Of a stretch of 64,000 bases of DNA, positions 16,981 through 26,053 are shown in pieces. Made by a program: the position numbers and the translations under genes. Every line of letters begins with the position of its first letter. Position 1 is the first letter of the stretch. Source of the DNA: Donghicola sp041224595 (GTDB lineage: Bacteria; Pseudomonadota; Alphaproteobacteria; Rhodobacterales; Rhodobacteraceae); the NCBI RefSeq assembly GCF_041224595.1, contig NZ_JBGFGN010000119.1, positions 7,631 through 71,630 on the forward strand, given 5' to 3'. The notes beneath the pieces are model-generated. The model saw nothing but the letters and a program-made list of their open reading frames with translations. It searched no databases and was not told the DNA's origin.

Positions 16981-19155
16981 TCAATCTTCTGTGTGCGTCA
17001 GTTTGGGAACATCTGCGGCGCCGGCGGACCCGCGACCAGAGAGCGAAGGGTTTTCCATAAAGAAGCGATGGCAGCTGAAGGCGAACTTCCCTTCCTCGAG
17101 GTGGGCGCGCTGGAACTTGCCATCTGGGCCCATGACCCAGCTTTGGGCGACGTCGGCCATGTTGGCGGCCATGATCTGATCGACGATCTGTGCCTTCACG
17201 GTGGGGTTCTCGATCTCGATCAAGGTTTCCACCCGGCGGTTCAGGTTGCGGCCCATCCAGTCGGCCGAGGACATGAACACCCGCGCCTGCCGAGAGGGCA
17301 GAGCATGACCGTTGCCAAAGCAGGCGATCCGCGAATGCTCAAGGAACCGGCCCACGATGGATTTCACGCGGATATTTTCTGACATACCTTTGATGCCCGG
17401 ACGCAACCCGCATATGCCTCGGATGACCAGCGACACGGGAACACCAGCCTGAGATGCACCATACAGAGCGTCGATCACGTCAGGCTCGATCAGCGAATTC
17501 ATCTTGGCCCAAATACCCGAAGGACGCCCGGCACGGGCGTTCTCTGCTTCCTCTCCGATCATGCGGATCAGGTCGGCCTTCATGTTGGTGGGGCTGATCG
17601 ACAGGTTTTCTAGGTGCTCGGGCATGGCGTAGCCGGACAGGTAGTTGAACACCTTGACCGCGTCGCGCCCGACAGAGGGGTTGCATGTGAAAAGGCTAAG
17701 GTCGGTATAAATCTTGGCCGTAATCGGGTGGTAGTTGCCAGTGCCAAAGTGGCTGTAGGTGACCAGCTGGTCGCCCTCGCGGCGGACCACGGTGCTGATC
17801 TTGGCGTGGGTTTTCTGGTCCACAAAGCCATACACCACGTGGGCGCCCGCGCGTTCCAAACGGCGTGACTGACGGATGTTGGCAGCCTCGTCAAAGCGGG
17901 CTTTGAGCTCGACCAAGGCGGTGACGGATTTGCCATCCTCAGCAGCCTCGCACAGCGCTTCGACAATGGGGCTGTCCTTGGACGTGCGGTAAAGGGTCTG
18001 CTTGATCGCCACCACATTCGGGTCGCGCGCGGCCTGCTGGAGGAAACGCACCACCATATCAAACGTCTCGTAAGGGTGGTGGAGCAGCATGTCCTTCTGG
18101 CGGATCGCCTTGAAGATGTCGCCGTCGTGGTCGGTCACACGTTCGGGAACGCGGGGGGTGAAACTGGGCCACAACAGATGTGGCAGGTCGTCGATCACCA
18201 GTTCCTTGAGGTCAGAGACGCCGATCACGCCGTCCACTTCGATGACCTCTTCGTCGCTCAGGTGGAGTTCGCGCATGATGATGTCGAGCAGGTTCTTGGG
18301 CGCACCGGCAGAGACTTTCATGCGGATCACCTCGCCACGGCGGCGACGCTTTAGGGCGCTTTCGAATTCGCGCACCAGATCTTCGGCTTCTTCTTCGACT
18401 TCCAGATCGCTGTCGCGCAGCACGCGGAAGGTACAATGCCCCTTGAGCCGGTAGCCTGGGAACAGCTGGTTCAGATGGAGCAGTAGCAGCTCTTCGAGCG
18501 GGATGTAGCGGAACTGGTCAGGCTCGGAGGGCAGGCGGGTGAAACGGGGGACCTGCGCGGGAATAGGCAGCAGGGCGTGCAGGATTTTGCCATCGCGGCT
18601 GCGTTCCAGTTGCAGTGCCAGCGAAAAGCCGGTGTTCGGGATGAAGGGGAAGGGGTGGGCAGGGTCAATTGCCAAAGGGGAAAGAACCGCGAAGACCTGA
18701 TTGAGGAAGACGTCTGCCAGATAGTCTTCGTCCTCTTCGGTCAACGAGGCGCGGTCGTAGATGGTCAAATTGTTTTCTTCCATCTCGGCCCGCAGGGTCC
18801 GCCACGCGCTTTGTTGGCGGTCCATCAGGTCGCGGGCGTCCGCATCGATCAGCTTCAATTGCTGGGACGGGGTCAGGCCGTCTTGGGCTGGTGTGGTGTT
18901 GCCCTCGCGTTTCAGTTCGCGCAGACCAGCGACGCGGACGGTGTAGAATTCATCGAGGTTGGTGGCGGAAATCGACAGGAAACGCAGCCGTTCCAAGAGC
19001 GGCACGCGCGGGTTCTCGGCCTCTTCGAGAACGCGCATGTTGAACCCCAGCCAGCTCAGTTCGCGGTTATAGAGGCGCTTGGGGCCTTCGATCTCTTCGG
19101 CGGGCAGCTCGATAGGCTCTGAAAAGCCTGCGTGCAAGAAATCAACTACGTCCAC
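16981..19155 (-). CDS. ppk1: Polyphosphate kinase 1
   Basis: A 724-residue PPK1 that builds polyphosphate from ATP. RLYNRELSWLGFNMRVLEEA opens the N domain. The two phospholipase D-like C domains carry the autophosphorylated His in YSHFGTGNYHP (H469). EALCEAAEDGKSVTALVELKARFDE and ARVFMSSADWMGRNLNRRVE are further conserved blocks. The start is a GTG at 19155-19153. An AGAGGA ribosome site lies about ten bases upstream. It sits 38 bases downstream of hdaA on the same strand. Confidence 0.96.
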   Translation of the reverse strand: MDVVDFLHAGFSEPIELPAEEIEGPKRLYNRELSWLGFNMRVLEEAENPRVPLLERLRFLSISATNLDEFYTVRVAGLRELKREGNTTPAQDGLTPSQQLKLIDADARDLMDRQQSAWRTLRAEMEENNLTIYDRASLTEEDEDYLADVFLNQVFAVLSPLAIDPAHPFPFIPNTGFSLALQLERSRDGKILHALLPIPAQVPRFTRLPSEPDQFRYIPLEELLLLHLNQLFPGYRLKGHCTFRVLRDSDLEVEEEAEDLVREFESALKRRRRGEVIRMKVSAGAPKNLLDIIMRELHLSDEEVIEVDGVIGVSDLKELVIDDLPHLLWPSFTPRVPERVTDHDGDIFKAIRQKDMLLHHPYETFDMVVRFLQQAARDPNVVAIKQTLYRTSKDSPIVEALCEAAEDGKSVTALVELKARFDEAANIRQSRRLERAGAHVVYGFVDQKTHAKISTVVRREGDQLVTYSHFGTGNYHPITAKIYTDLSLFTCNPSVGRDAVKVFNYLSGYAMPEHLENLSISPTNMKADLIRMIGEEAENARAGRPSGIWAKMNSLIEPDVIDALYGASQAGVPVSLVIRGICGLRPGIKGMSENIRVKSIVGRFLEHSRIACFGNGHALPSRQARVFMSSADWMGRNLNRRVETLIEIENPTVKAQIVDQIMAANMADVAQSWVMGPDGKFQRAHLEEGKFAFSCHRFFMENPSLSGRGSAGAADVPKLTHTED

Positions 19156-19193
19156 GATCAGAAGTCCTCTTGGGGTGTTATGGCCTAATCAAA

Positions 19194-19871
19194 TTACCTG
19201 TTTCGTAGCTTGTCCAGCACCTCTGACGCAAGCTTGCGATTGACCGCGCGGTTCTGTTCCAGACCGGTTTTGTCGATGGCGGCGACCACTTTGATCGCGC
19301 TGGAAAAAGAGCGGTCCATATGCCGGAGCAAATAGGTGATCGTGTCGGGGCTGGGGAACAGTTGGCGGTCAGCAAACAGCTTGGTCAGGACGGCGGTCAG
19401 CAGAGCGTCATCGGGGGCCTCTAGGCCGATGGACTGCGCGCCCTGCATCCGGCTCTGTAGATCGGGCAGCGTCAGGCCCCAGACCTGCGCGGGGCGGGTG
19501 TCGGTCAACAGCAGGCGATTGCCCTCGGCCAGGACCAGATTGTGCAGGTGGAACAGTAGCTCTTCGGCCGCGCGGTCACCCGCAATCGCCGAGATGTCCT
19601 CGATCGCGACGTGGTTTTTTGCCAGCGACGGAATGTCGAGCCCCGCCAGATCGCGGCTGTTCAGGATCGTGGCGTTGGTTGTTTCGGCCCACACATGCGC
19701 CAAGTGGGTTTTGCCAGAGCCCTCGGGGCCATACAGCACCAGCTTGCCACCCGCCCAATTGCGCCAGCCATCCAGCAGGGCAACCGCCATCGCGTTGCCG
19801 GGCGAGACAAAGAAGTCCTCTCGGCCCAAAGCGGGGCGCACTGGCAGATCAAAGCTAAGCTGGCGTGCCAT
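19194..19871 (-). CDS. hdaA: DnaA-related regulatory inactivator HdaA
   Basis: A 225-residue AAA+ protein with the DnaA-like core but no DnaA DNA-binding domain. MARQLSFDLPV at the N terminus is a clamp-binding QLxF-type motif, as in Hda. Walker A is YGPEGSGKTHL (about residues 47-57). A degenerate Walker B lies in HVAIEDISAI, and the RHMDRSF arginine motif is near the end. Hda proteins on the DNA sliding clamp promote ATP hydrolysis by DnaA and so block re-initiation. The gene lies only three bases after the AI-2E gene and leads into ppk1. Confidence 0.9.
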   Translation of the reverse strand: MARQLSFDLPVRPALGREDFFVSPGNAMAVALLDGWRNWAGGKLVLYGPEGSGKTHLAHVWAETTNATILNSRDLAGLDIPSLAKNHVAIEDISAIAGDRAAEELLFHLHNLVLAEGNRLLLTDTRPAQVWGLTLPDLQSRMQGAQSIGLEAPDDALLTAVLTKLFADRQLFPSPDTITYLLRHMDRSFSSAIKVVAAIDKTGLEQNRAVNRKLASEVLDKLRNR

Positions 19872-19874
19872 CGG

Positions 19875-20942
19875 TTACGGTGCGTCCCTGCCGGTCAGGC
19901 CGCGATACAGGCGGCTGTCTTTGTATTGTGCGGCGATGTAACGGATCACCACCCCAAGAGAGGCCGCCAGCGGTACAGCAACCAGAAGGCCGATGAAACC
20001 GAAAATCGAGCCAAAGACAGACAGGGCAAGGATGAGCCAGACTGGGTGCAAACCCACCGAATTGCCGATGAGCATGGGAGTCAGCACGTTGCCCTCTAGG
20101 ATCTGGCCAACCTGGAACACGGCAAAGACCGCGGCGATCATCCACCAGTCCCCCCAAAACTGGAATAGCGCCAGACCGATGGACAAGACGCCGCCCACGA
20201 TTGCGCCCACATAGGGGATAAAGCTGACAATGCCCGCGATGAATCCCACGACGAGGCCAAAGTTCAGGCCCACGATCATCAGCGAAATCGCATAATATGC
20301 GCCAAGGATCAGGCAGACTGTGCCTTGGCCGCGGACAAAACTAGCGAGTGTCGCGTCAATGTCGTTGAAGATCTTGCGCACAATGGGTGCATGGTCGCGG
20401 GGCAACAGGTCGTCAATCTTGGCGATCATGTTGTCCCAGTCCAAAAGAAGATAGAACGACACCACTGGCACCACGACAAAGAACATAGCGATGTTCAGCA
20501 GGGATGCAGCAGAGGAGAGGGCGCCTTGGAGCAGCGTGCCGCCTTTTTCCTGAATGGTCTGCCCTGCGGCGGTCAGCGCGTTGTGCACGGGGCTGCCGCT
20601 GGCGATCAGCTCTGGGAAGCGCGACGTCAGGCTCGACTTCAGGCGGTCCATAATCTCTGGCGCGGTTTTGAACAGGTTTACGGCTTGCTCGGCCATGGTC
20701 GGGATGATGACCAACGCTGCCGCTGCAAACACCAAAATAGCGACCAAAGTGATGACCACAGTTGCCATCGCGCGCGTCAACCCGCGTTCTTCGAGCCAGT
20801 CGGCAACTGGATCTAGGAAATAGGCGACAGCCGCGCCCACAAAGAACGGCAACAGCGTGTCCCCAAGCACCCAAAGAATGGCAAAGAAAACGACGGCGGC
20901 GATTCCCCAGTATTTTGCCTGTTGCTTTGCAGGTAGAGCCAT
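19875..20942 (-). CDS. AI-2E family (PerM) transporter
   Basis: A 355-residue integral membrane protein. Hydrophobic segments near the N terminus (GIAAVVFFAILWVLG, LPFFVGAAVAYFLDP, VVITLVAILVFAAA) and in the C-terminal half (SIGLALFQFWGDWWMIAAVF to FIGLLVAVPLAASLG) flank a central amphipathic domain. The GQGTVCLILGAYYAIS segment and VGFIAGIVSFIPYVGAIVGG match the AI-2E/PerM family. Members export diverse small molecules or act as sodium-proton antiporters; the substrate here is open. The start has GGAGGATGACCC upstream. It is first in the hdaA-ppk1-ppx run. Confidence 0.88.
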   Translation of the reverse strand: MALPAKQQAKYWGIAAVVFFAILWVLGDTLLPFFVGAAVAYFLDPVADWLEERGLTRAMATVVITLVAILVFAAAALVIIPTMAEQAVNLFKTAPEIMDRLKSSLTSRFPELIASGSPVHNALTAAGQTIQEKGGTLLQGALSSAASLLNIAMFFVVVPVVSFYLLLDWDNMIAKIDDLLPRDHAPIVRKIFNDIDATLASFVRGQGTVCLILGAYYAISLMIVGLNFGLVVGFIAGIVSFIPYVGAIVGGVLSIGLALFQFWGDWWMIAAVFAVFQVGQILEGNVLTPMLIGNSVGLHPVWLILALSVFGSIFGFIGLLVAVPLAASLGVVIRYIAAQYKDSRLYRGLTGRDAP

Positions 20943-21099
20943 GGGTCATCCTCCGATCGATCATTCAGGTTTTCGCCGAAGCGGCGTGATTATGCAAGCG
21001 CAGCGCCGGTTTGGCGGGGTCCGGCCCGACTTAGCTGTTTCCAAGGGGCGTTTGGCGCTTTAAACCCCTGCAAAACGAAATCACTGTTCCGAGGGTTCC

Positions 21100-22455
21100 A
21101 TGCGCCTGTCCCGCTACTTCCTGCCCGTGCTCAAGGAGACGCCTGCCGACGCGCAGATCGTCAGCCACCGCCTGATGCTGCGGGCCGGTATGATCAAGCA
21201 AACCAGCGCCGGTATCTATTCCTGGCTGCCGCTGGGTTTCAAAGTCCTGCGCAAGATCGAAAACATCGTCCATGACGAGCAGATCAAGGCCGGCCACATC
21301 CCCATGCAGATGCCCACCCTTCAGTCGGCGGATCTGTGGCGCGAGTCCGGTCGCTATGACGGCTATGGTCAGGAAATGCTGCGGATGAAGGACCGTCACG
21401 ACCGTGACATGCTGTTCTCGCCTACCGCAGAAGAGCTGTTCACCGACGTCTTCCGCAGCTACGTGCGCAGCTACAAAGATCTGCCGCTGACGCTCTATCA
21501 AATCCAGTGGAAATTCCGCGACGAAGTCCGCCCGCGTTTCGGCGTGATGCGTGGCCGCGAATTCTACATGAAGGACGGCTACAACTTCGACCTGACCAAA
21601 GAGGACGCGCTGCACGCCTACAACCGTCACCTTGTTAGCTACCTGCGCACCTACGAGCGCATGGGCCTGCAGGCGATTCCGATGCGTGCTGATTCCGGCC
21701 CGATTGGCGGCGATAACACCCACGAATTCCTTGTTCTGGCGGACACCGGCGAATCCGAAGTCTTCTACGATGCCGAGATCACCGATCTGACCTTTGGCGA
21801 CCGCGAGATCGATTTCGCGGACAAAGAGCAGTGCCAGGCCGTACTGGAAGAGTTTACCAGCCGCTACGCGCGCACGGACGAGACCCACGACGAAGCCGTC
21901 TACAACGAAATCCCCGAAGAGCGCCGCCGCGTTGCGCGTGGGATCGAAGTTGGCCAGATTTTCTACTTCGGCACCAAGTATTCGGACGCCATGGGTGCGA
22001 CCGTTCAGGACGCCGAGGGCAACAAGGTTCCCGTTCACATGGGCAGCCACGGCATCGGCGTCAGCCGCTTGCTGGGTGCGATCATCGAAGCCAGCCACGA
22101 CGAAAACGGCATCATTTGGCCCGAGGGCGTAACCCCGTTCCACGTGGGCATCGTGAACCTAAAGCAAGGTGACGAAGAGACCGACGGCGCTTGCGAAAGC
22201 CTCTACGCGGCGCTCGGAGCAGCCGGTCTGGAGCCTCTGTATGACGACCGCAAAGAACGCGCGGGTGCGAAATTCGCAACGATGGATCTAATCGGTCTGC
22301 CTTGGCGCATCACCATCGGTCCGCGTGGCCTGAAAAACGGTGTTGTCGAACTGACCAGCCGCCGTACTGGCGAGAGCGAAGAGCTGTCACCCGAAGCCGC
22401 GGTTGAAAAAATCAAAGAGATCTACGCGAAACATCCCGATCCCAAGGGCCTGTAA
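21100..22455 (+). CDS. proS: Prolyl-tRNA synthetase (short, alphaproteobacterial type)
   Basis: A 451-residue class II synthetase. MRLSRYFLPVLKETPADAQI and the LRAGMIKQTSAGIYSWLPLG start are characteristic. Motif 2 is QIQWKFRDEVRPRFGVMRGRE and motif 3 is the HGIGVSRLLGAIIE block. The editing (INS) domain of the long E. coli type is absent, which is normal for this subtype, and a C-terminal anticodon-binding domain follows. GAGGGTTCC precedes the start. It is a single transcription unit with its own terminator. Confidence 0.97.
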   Translation: MRLSRYFLPVLKETPADAQIVSHRLMLRAGMIKQTSAGIYSWLPLGFKVLRKIENIVHDEQIKAGHIPMQMPTLQSADLWRESGRYDGYGQEMLRMKDRHDRDMLFSPTAEELFTDVFRSYVRSYKDLPLTLYQIQWKFRDEVRPRFGVMRGREFYMKDGYNFDLTKEDALHAYNRHLVSYLRTYERMGLQAIPMRADSGPIGGDNTHEFLVLADTGESEVFYDAEITDLTFGDREIDFADKEQCQAVLEEFTSRYARTDETHDEAVYNEIPEERRRVARGIEVGQIFYFGTKYSDAMGATVQDAEGNKVPVHMGSHGIGVSRLLGAIIEASHDENGIIWPEGVTPFHVGIVNLKQGDEETDGACESLYAALGAAGLEPLYDDRKERAGAKFATMDLIGLPWRITIGPRGLKNGVVELTSRRTGESEELSPEAAVEKIKEIYAKHPDPKGL

Positions 22456-22479
22456 GGTCTGTTATCGAATGCAGTCAAA

Positions 22480-22508
22480 GGCTCCGGTGCTCTGCCGGAG
22501 CCTTTTTT
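22480..22508 (+). terminator. Rho-independent terminator of proS
   Basis: GGCTCCGG (22480-22487) / CCGGAGCC (22495-22502) with a seven-base loop, followed by six T. Confidence 0.93.
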
Positions 22509-22684
22509 CATGCCCCACTGATTCGCAAAGCTACGGACTAGGCCGGCCCCCCGCCGAACGCATCGCAAATTTCCGCCAAATCGGTACCAAGAGCGCTGAC
22601 ATCGTCGGTTTTGCATAATTCTCTGGTCGCATTTTTGGATACGATCCGATATGCCTACGGGTCAGTTTCAAACGCGAACGGGTC

Positions 22685-23185
22685 ATGTTTTTAAGGGCTT
22701 TTGTGGTCAGTCTTGGTATTGTTTCGGGAGCAGGGTTTTCGCAATTTCCCGAGTTTTCGCAACAATACCTCCAGCGATTAGGCGGCGCGGTCGAAGAGTT
22801 GTCGACTGTGGTGCGCGACTTTGACCGTTCGGCGGCGACCTTTGGCATGTCCCGCCACAAAGCCTTGGACGAGATGAATGGATCGCCGTTTTTGCAACGG
22901 CGGCAGGCAGATTTGCGGCGGACAATCTCGCGATACGAAGAGCTGAACGATGCCTATAGCGCACTGCGGTACGCCGGCCCTTTCACGCGATTCTACGATC
23001 TACATTTTATGTTCGATGAAAAGATTCTGGCAGGCACGTGGGAGGACTATCAACCCGCGGTTCCCTTGACGATCGAGGGCGGGCTCTTCGCGATCTTTGG
23101 TGCATTATCTGGGGCGAGCGCAGCATCGGTCATCGGCAAGCTTTTCCGACCTTGGCGGAAACGAAAGAAACCCACGGCGGCGTGA
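22685..23185 (+). CDS. DUF2937 membrane protein
   Basis: A 166-residue protein with an N-terminal hydrophobic segment (MFLRAFVVSLGIVSGAGFSQ), a charged helical middle domain (QQYLQRLGGAVEELSTVVRDFD) and a C-terminal membrane helix (LTIEGGLFAIFGALSGASAAS) before a basic tail, WRKRKKP. This is the layout of DUF2937 proteins: two membrane anchors and a periplasmic coiled region. The role is unknown. The ribosome site before ATG 22685 is weak. It is followed by the lol genes after 54 bases. Confidence 0.8.
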   Translation: MFLRAFVVSLGIVSGAGFSQFPEFSQQYLQRLGGAVEELSTVVRDFDRSAATFGMSRHKALDEMNGSPFLQRRQADLRRTISRYEELNDAYSALRYAGPFTRFYDLHFMFDEKILAGTWEDYQPAVPLTIEGGLFAIFGALSGASAASVIGKLFRPWRKRKKPTAA

Positions 23186-23239
23186 CTTGACCCGCGAGGC
23201 GCGATTTGCGCATCTACGCGCGAACTGTCGAGGAACCTC

Positions 23240-24526
23240 ATGGCCCATACCACACCTCCCTTTGCTCCTTTTGAATTCATGATTGCTTGGCGGTACTTGC
23301 GCGCCAAACGCGCCGAAGGGGGCGTAAGTGTCATGACATGGATCTCTTTGCTGGGGATCACGCTGGCGGTCTTTGCTTTGATTGCGACGTTGGCCGTACG
23401 CTCCGGTTTCCGCGAAGAGTTTGTGGATACGATCCTAGGGGCAAATGCGCATATCACGGTCTATCAGGACATGCAGGTCTCTGAGACCGGCGCAACCAGT
23501 CGCAAGATTGAAGATTACATTGAGATGGCAGAGCGCATTGCCGCAGTGCCTGGCGTTGTGCACGCGGCCCCCTTGGTGAAGGGGCAGGTGATGGCGAGCG
23601 CGCGGGGCCGGAATGCAGGGGTCGAGGTCTTTGGTATCAGCGCGGCCGATCTGCAAGGCATCCCTCGTATCGCCAACCCTCAAGAGGCCGTCGGCACATT
23701 GGACCGGTTCGAAGACGGCATCGCGATCGGCTCCGGAGTTGCGCGGGAGTTGGGCTTGTTTGTTGGGGATAAAGTGCAGCTCATCTCGCCGAATGGTGTG
23801 AAAACCGCCTTTGGCACTAGTCCTCGAGTCAAAGCCTACGAGGTCGTCTACATTTTCACGGCGGGTCGATATGACGTGGACCGCACGCGCGCCTACCTCC
23901 CGTTTGCCGAAGCTCAAGCGTATTTCAACTCTCCTGAAGCCGCTGACGAGATCGAAGTTATGCTCGACACGCCCTCGGATGTCGAAGCGATGGTTTTGCC
24001 TGTGTTTCAAGCCGCCGGGGACCGAGCAATGATCTGGACTTGGCGCGATGCCAGCGGGGCCTTTTTGCAGGCTCTGGAGGTTGAGGACAACGTAATGTTT
24101 GTCATCCTCTCGATCCTCGTGCTGATCGCGGCGATGAACATCACCAGCGGCTTGATTATGCTTGTGAAAAACAAAGGTCGTGACATTGGGATTCTGCGCA
24201 CAATGGGCCTGACCGAAGGTGCCGTTCTGCGGGTATTTTTCCTGTGTGGGGCGTTCACGGGCGTACTGGGGACGATCGCCGGCGTGATCCTTGGATGTCT
24301 CTTCGCGATTTACATCGACCCGATCTTTTCGCTCGTTAACTACGTTGCGGGCGGTGGGGTATGGGATCCTCAAATTCGCGGTTTGTATAACCTGCCTGCC
24401 AAACTTGAATTGGCGGATGTGCTGAGCGCGGTGTTCCTGTCCTTGGGCCTGAGCTTTGTCGTGACGATTTTCCCGGCCCGACGCGCGGCGCGGATGAACC
24501 CAGTGGAGGCGCTGCGCTATGAGTAA
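23240..24526 (+). CDS. Lipoprotein-releasing ABC transporter permease (LolC/LolE family)
   Basis: A 428-residue permease with the LolC/E topology: one N-terminal membrane helix (WISLLGITLAVFALIATLAV), a large periplasmic domain (about residues 50-270), then three helices (MFVILSILVLIAAMNITSG, VFFLCGAFTGVLGTIAGVILG, VFLSLGLSFVVTIFPA). The motif NITSGLIMLVKNKGRDIGILRTMG is the family coupling region. With LolD it moves mature lipoproteins from the inner membrane to LolA. Only one permease gene accompanies lolD, so the complex is probably a homodimer of the LolF type. The 3' end overlaps lolD by eight bases. Confidence 0.92.
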   Translation: MAHTTPPFAPFEFMIAWRYLRAKRAEGGVSVMTWISLLGITLAVFALIATLAVRSGFREEFVDTILGANAHITVYQDMQVSETGATSRKIEDYIEMAERIAAVPGVVHAAPLVKGQVMASARGRNAGVEVFGISAADLQGIPRIANPQEAVGTLDRFEDGIAIGSGVARELGLFVGDKVQLISPNGVKTAFGTSPRVKAYEVVYIFTAGRYDVDRTRAYLPFAEAQAYFNSPEAADEIEVMLDTPSDVEAMVLPVFQAAGDRAMIWTWRDASGAFLQALEVEDNVMFVILSILVLIAAMNITSGLIMLVKNKGRDIGILRTMGLTEGAVLRVFFLCGAFTGVLGTIAGVILGCLFAIYIDPIFSLVNYVAGGGVWDPQIRGLYNLPAKLELADVLSAVFLSLGLSFVVTIFPARRAARMNPVEALRYE

Positions 24527-25193
24527 GGCACTGGAACTAAGCGCGATCGAGAAAGTCTACAAGCGGGGCGAGCCCGGCGAAGTGGCCGTTTTGCGCGGGG
24601 CAGAGTTGACGTTGGACGCGGGTGAGGTCGTGGCTTTGGTCGCGCCGTCCGGGGCAGGAAAATCGACCTTGCTGCACATCGCGGGGCTCTTGGATACCCC
24701 CGATGCGGGGCAGGTCGTTGTGGGCGGTCAGGATGTGACTGGCGCCAGTGACCGGCAGCGGACGCGGGTGCGGCGGGGGGACTTGGGTTTTGTGTACCAG
24801 TTCCACCATTTGCTGCCGGAGTTTTCGGCGCTGGAGAACGTGGTTTTGCCGCAGCTTGCAAACGGCGTGGGCGCCAAGGTTGCTGAAGAAAAGGCAAAGA
24901 ACCTTCTGACTCACATGGGCTTAGAAGGGCGGATGACGCACCGTCCGGCGGCGCTTTCGGGCGGGGAACAGCAGCGGGTTGCGATCGCGCGGGCGCTGGC
25001 GAATGGGCCCAAGGTTTTGCTGGCGGACGAGCCGACGGGCAACCTTGATCCGGGGACCAGTGAGCGGGTGTTTAATGCGCTTATGGATCTGGTGCGCGAG
25101 ACCGGTTTGGCGGCGCTGATTGCCACGCATAACCCTGAATTGGCTGGGAAAATGGACCGGACGGTGACGTTGTCAGACGGGCTTCTGCGCTGA
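24519..25193 (+). CDS. lolD: Lipoprotein-releasing ABC transporter ATPase LolD
   Basis: A 224-residue ABC ATPase. Walker A is APSGAGKST (about residues 42-50), with the Q loop in YQFHHLLPEFSALENV. The signature is LSGGEQQRVAIARALA and Walker B is VLLADEPTGNLD, with the switch His in ATHNPEL. The YQFHHLLPEFSALENV stretch is specific for LolD/MacB ATPases. It overlaps the permease gene and forms the energising subunit. Confidence 0.95.
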   Translation: MSKALELSAIEKVYKRGEPGEVAVLRGAELTLDAGEVVALVAPSGAGKSTLLHIAGLLDTPDAGQVVVGGQDVTGASDRQRTRVRRGDLGFVYQFHHLLPEFSALENVVLPQLANGVGAKVAEEKAKNLLTHMGLEGRMTHRPAALSGGEQQRVAIARALANGPKVLLADEPTGNLDPGTSERVFNALMDLVRETGLAALIATHNPELAGKMDRTVTLSDGLLR

Positions 25194-25301
25194 GCTCTTG
25201 GGTATCCGAGGGGGTAGGGCATGTCGCCCAAAGAGAGCGCCGATTGGCCCATCGGGCATGTGGTGGCACGGCGGGGGCGTTGGTATCAATGACTTAGGAA
25301 G

Positions 25302-25421
25302 AGCGCCTTAAACCACTTAGATAATCCCGGTAGTGGTCGCGGCGTTTGACTTGCGAAACTCGTTAGTTTCGCCTCCAGAACTCGAACTTTCGCCCAGGGC
25401 TTTTGCTCTGGGTATTTTTTT
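25302..25421 (+). ncRNA. Candidate structured RNA with terminator, downstream of lolD
   Basis: Three stems follow each other. The first is CGCC...GGCG (25304-25307 with 25341-25344) enclosing ACCACT/AGTGGT (25312-25317 with 25332-25337). The second is GCGAAACT/AGTTTCGC (25353-25372, loop CGTT). The third is CCCAGGGC/GCTCTGGG (25393-25412, loop TTTT, one G-T pair), followed by TATTTTTTT (25413-25421). The last is a good Rho-independent terminator but lies 200 bases beyond lolD. It may end a small RNA or simply a long lolD 3' untranslated region. I recognise no known RNA family. Confidence 0.4.
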
Positions 25422-25424
25422 GCC
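25409..25424 (+). repeat. Recurring motif, copy b (weak)
   Basis: TGGGTATTTTTTTGCC. It shares the GGGTATTTTT core with the other copies but lacks the AGAAAG end, and it coincides with the T tract of the terminator at 25393-25421, so its membership is uncertain. Confidence 0.3.
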
Positions 25425-25647
25425 CGATTGCAAATTTTGAGAGTGTTGACGGGGTACGCTGCGGAAATGTCTGGTCTGGATCACGTCTGGCTGACGTATG
25501 GCTTGCGTCATGACGTTGCGCCTGACGTGCGTTTTGGCGGCGTGAATTTGCGGATGGTTAAGGACTTGGGTCAGACTGCGCGCTGGGCGGCTCTGGACTG
25601 GGTCAGAGGTGGCTGGTGGGCGTGGTTGTGGCTGGCCGCTCGACCTT

Positions 25648-25667
25648 GGGTATTTTTGGCAAAAAGA
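25648..25667 (+). repeat. Recurring motif, copy c
   Basis: GGGTATTTTTGGCAAAAAGA. Close to copy h at 55176, with which it shares the run GTATTTTTGGCAAAAAGA. Confidence 0.6.
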
Positions 25668-25769
25668 CGCCTGTGGGTGGCGCTGTGGGGTTGGCGGTCT
25701 GGCTTGGGCTGGCCGAAGGGCTGGGCGCGCGGTTTTGGGGCTGTGCGGCGGCGGAGCGGGCGTGCCGGT

Positions 25770-25797
25770 GAGTATTTTTTCAAAGCAGAAAGAGGGG
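25770..25797 (+). repeat. Recurring motif, copy d
   Basis: GAGTATTTTTTCAAAGCAGA followed by AAGAGGGG. Nearly identical to copies e (28673) and g (47303, minus strand), including the AAAGCAGAAAG block. Confidence 0.65.
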
Positions 25798-26053
25798 ACT
25801 GGGCGCGGGGTGTTTGACGGCTAGGCGCTGGGTGGCTGATTGTTGACCTAGACACCGAGCGTTGACCGTGGGGGCTCTTGGTTTGACGTGCTGTGCTATG
25901 AGGTCAAACCCTGCGTTCGGGCCAGCCCGAACGCTGCGCCCGACCCGCCCCCCAGGGCGGGCGCATGTGCGCCCTCCCTCGGGTACGGGCGCTATATGAC
26001 ATTGATATTGGGGTATCTCTGGCTGAGAGAGTGTTCCCAAGAAGGCCTCTAAA

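Larger units (their letters stand above)
25194..26053 (+). other. 860-base gap without a convincing gene, rich in short repeats
   Basis: No frame here shows good codon bias. The longest plus-strand frame (25428-25817) is Trp- and Arg-rich and has two of the recurring motifs inside it. The stretch holds the hairpin array 25302-25421, three copies of the GGGTATTT/GAGTATTT motif (25409, 25648, 25770), and a G-rich segment (25600-25770). The right-hand 60 bases become AT-rich toward the next gene. It looks like decayed or regulatory DNA between the lol operon and the parE unit. Confidence 0.6.

Noticed and set aside
25428..25817. A 129-codon Trp/Arg-rich frame in the gap after lolD
   Set aside because: Composition reflects G-rich DNA, it contains two copies of the recurring motif and part of a terminator, and it has no ribosome site.
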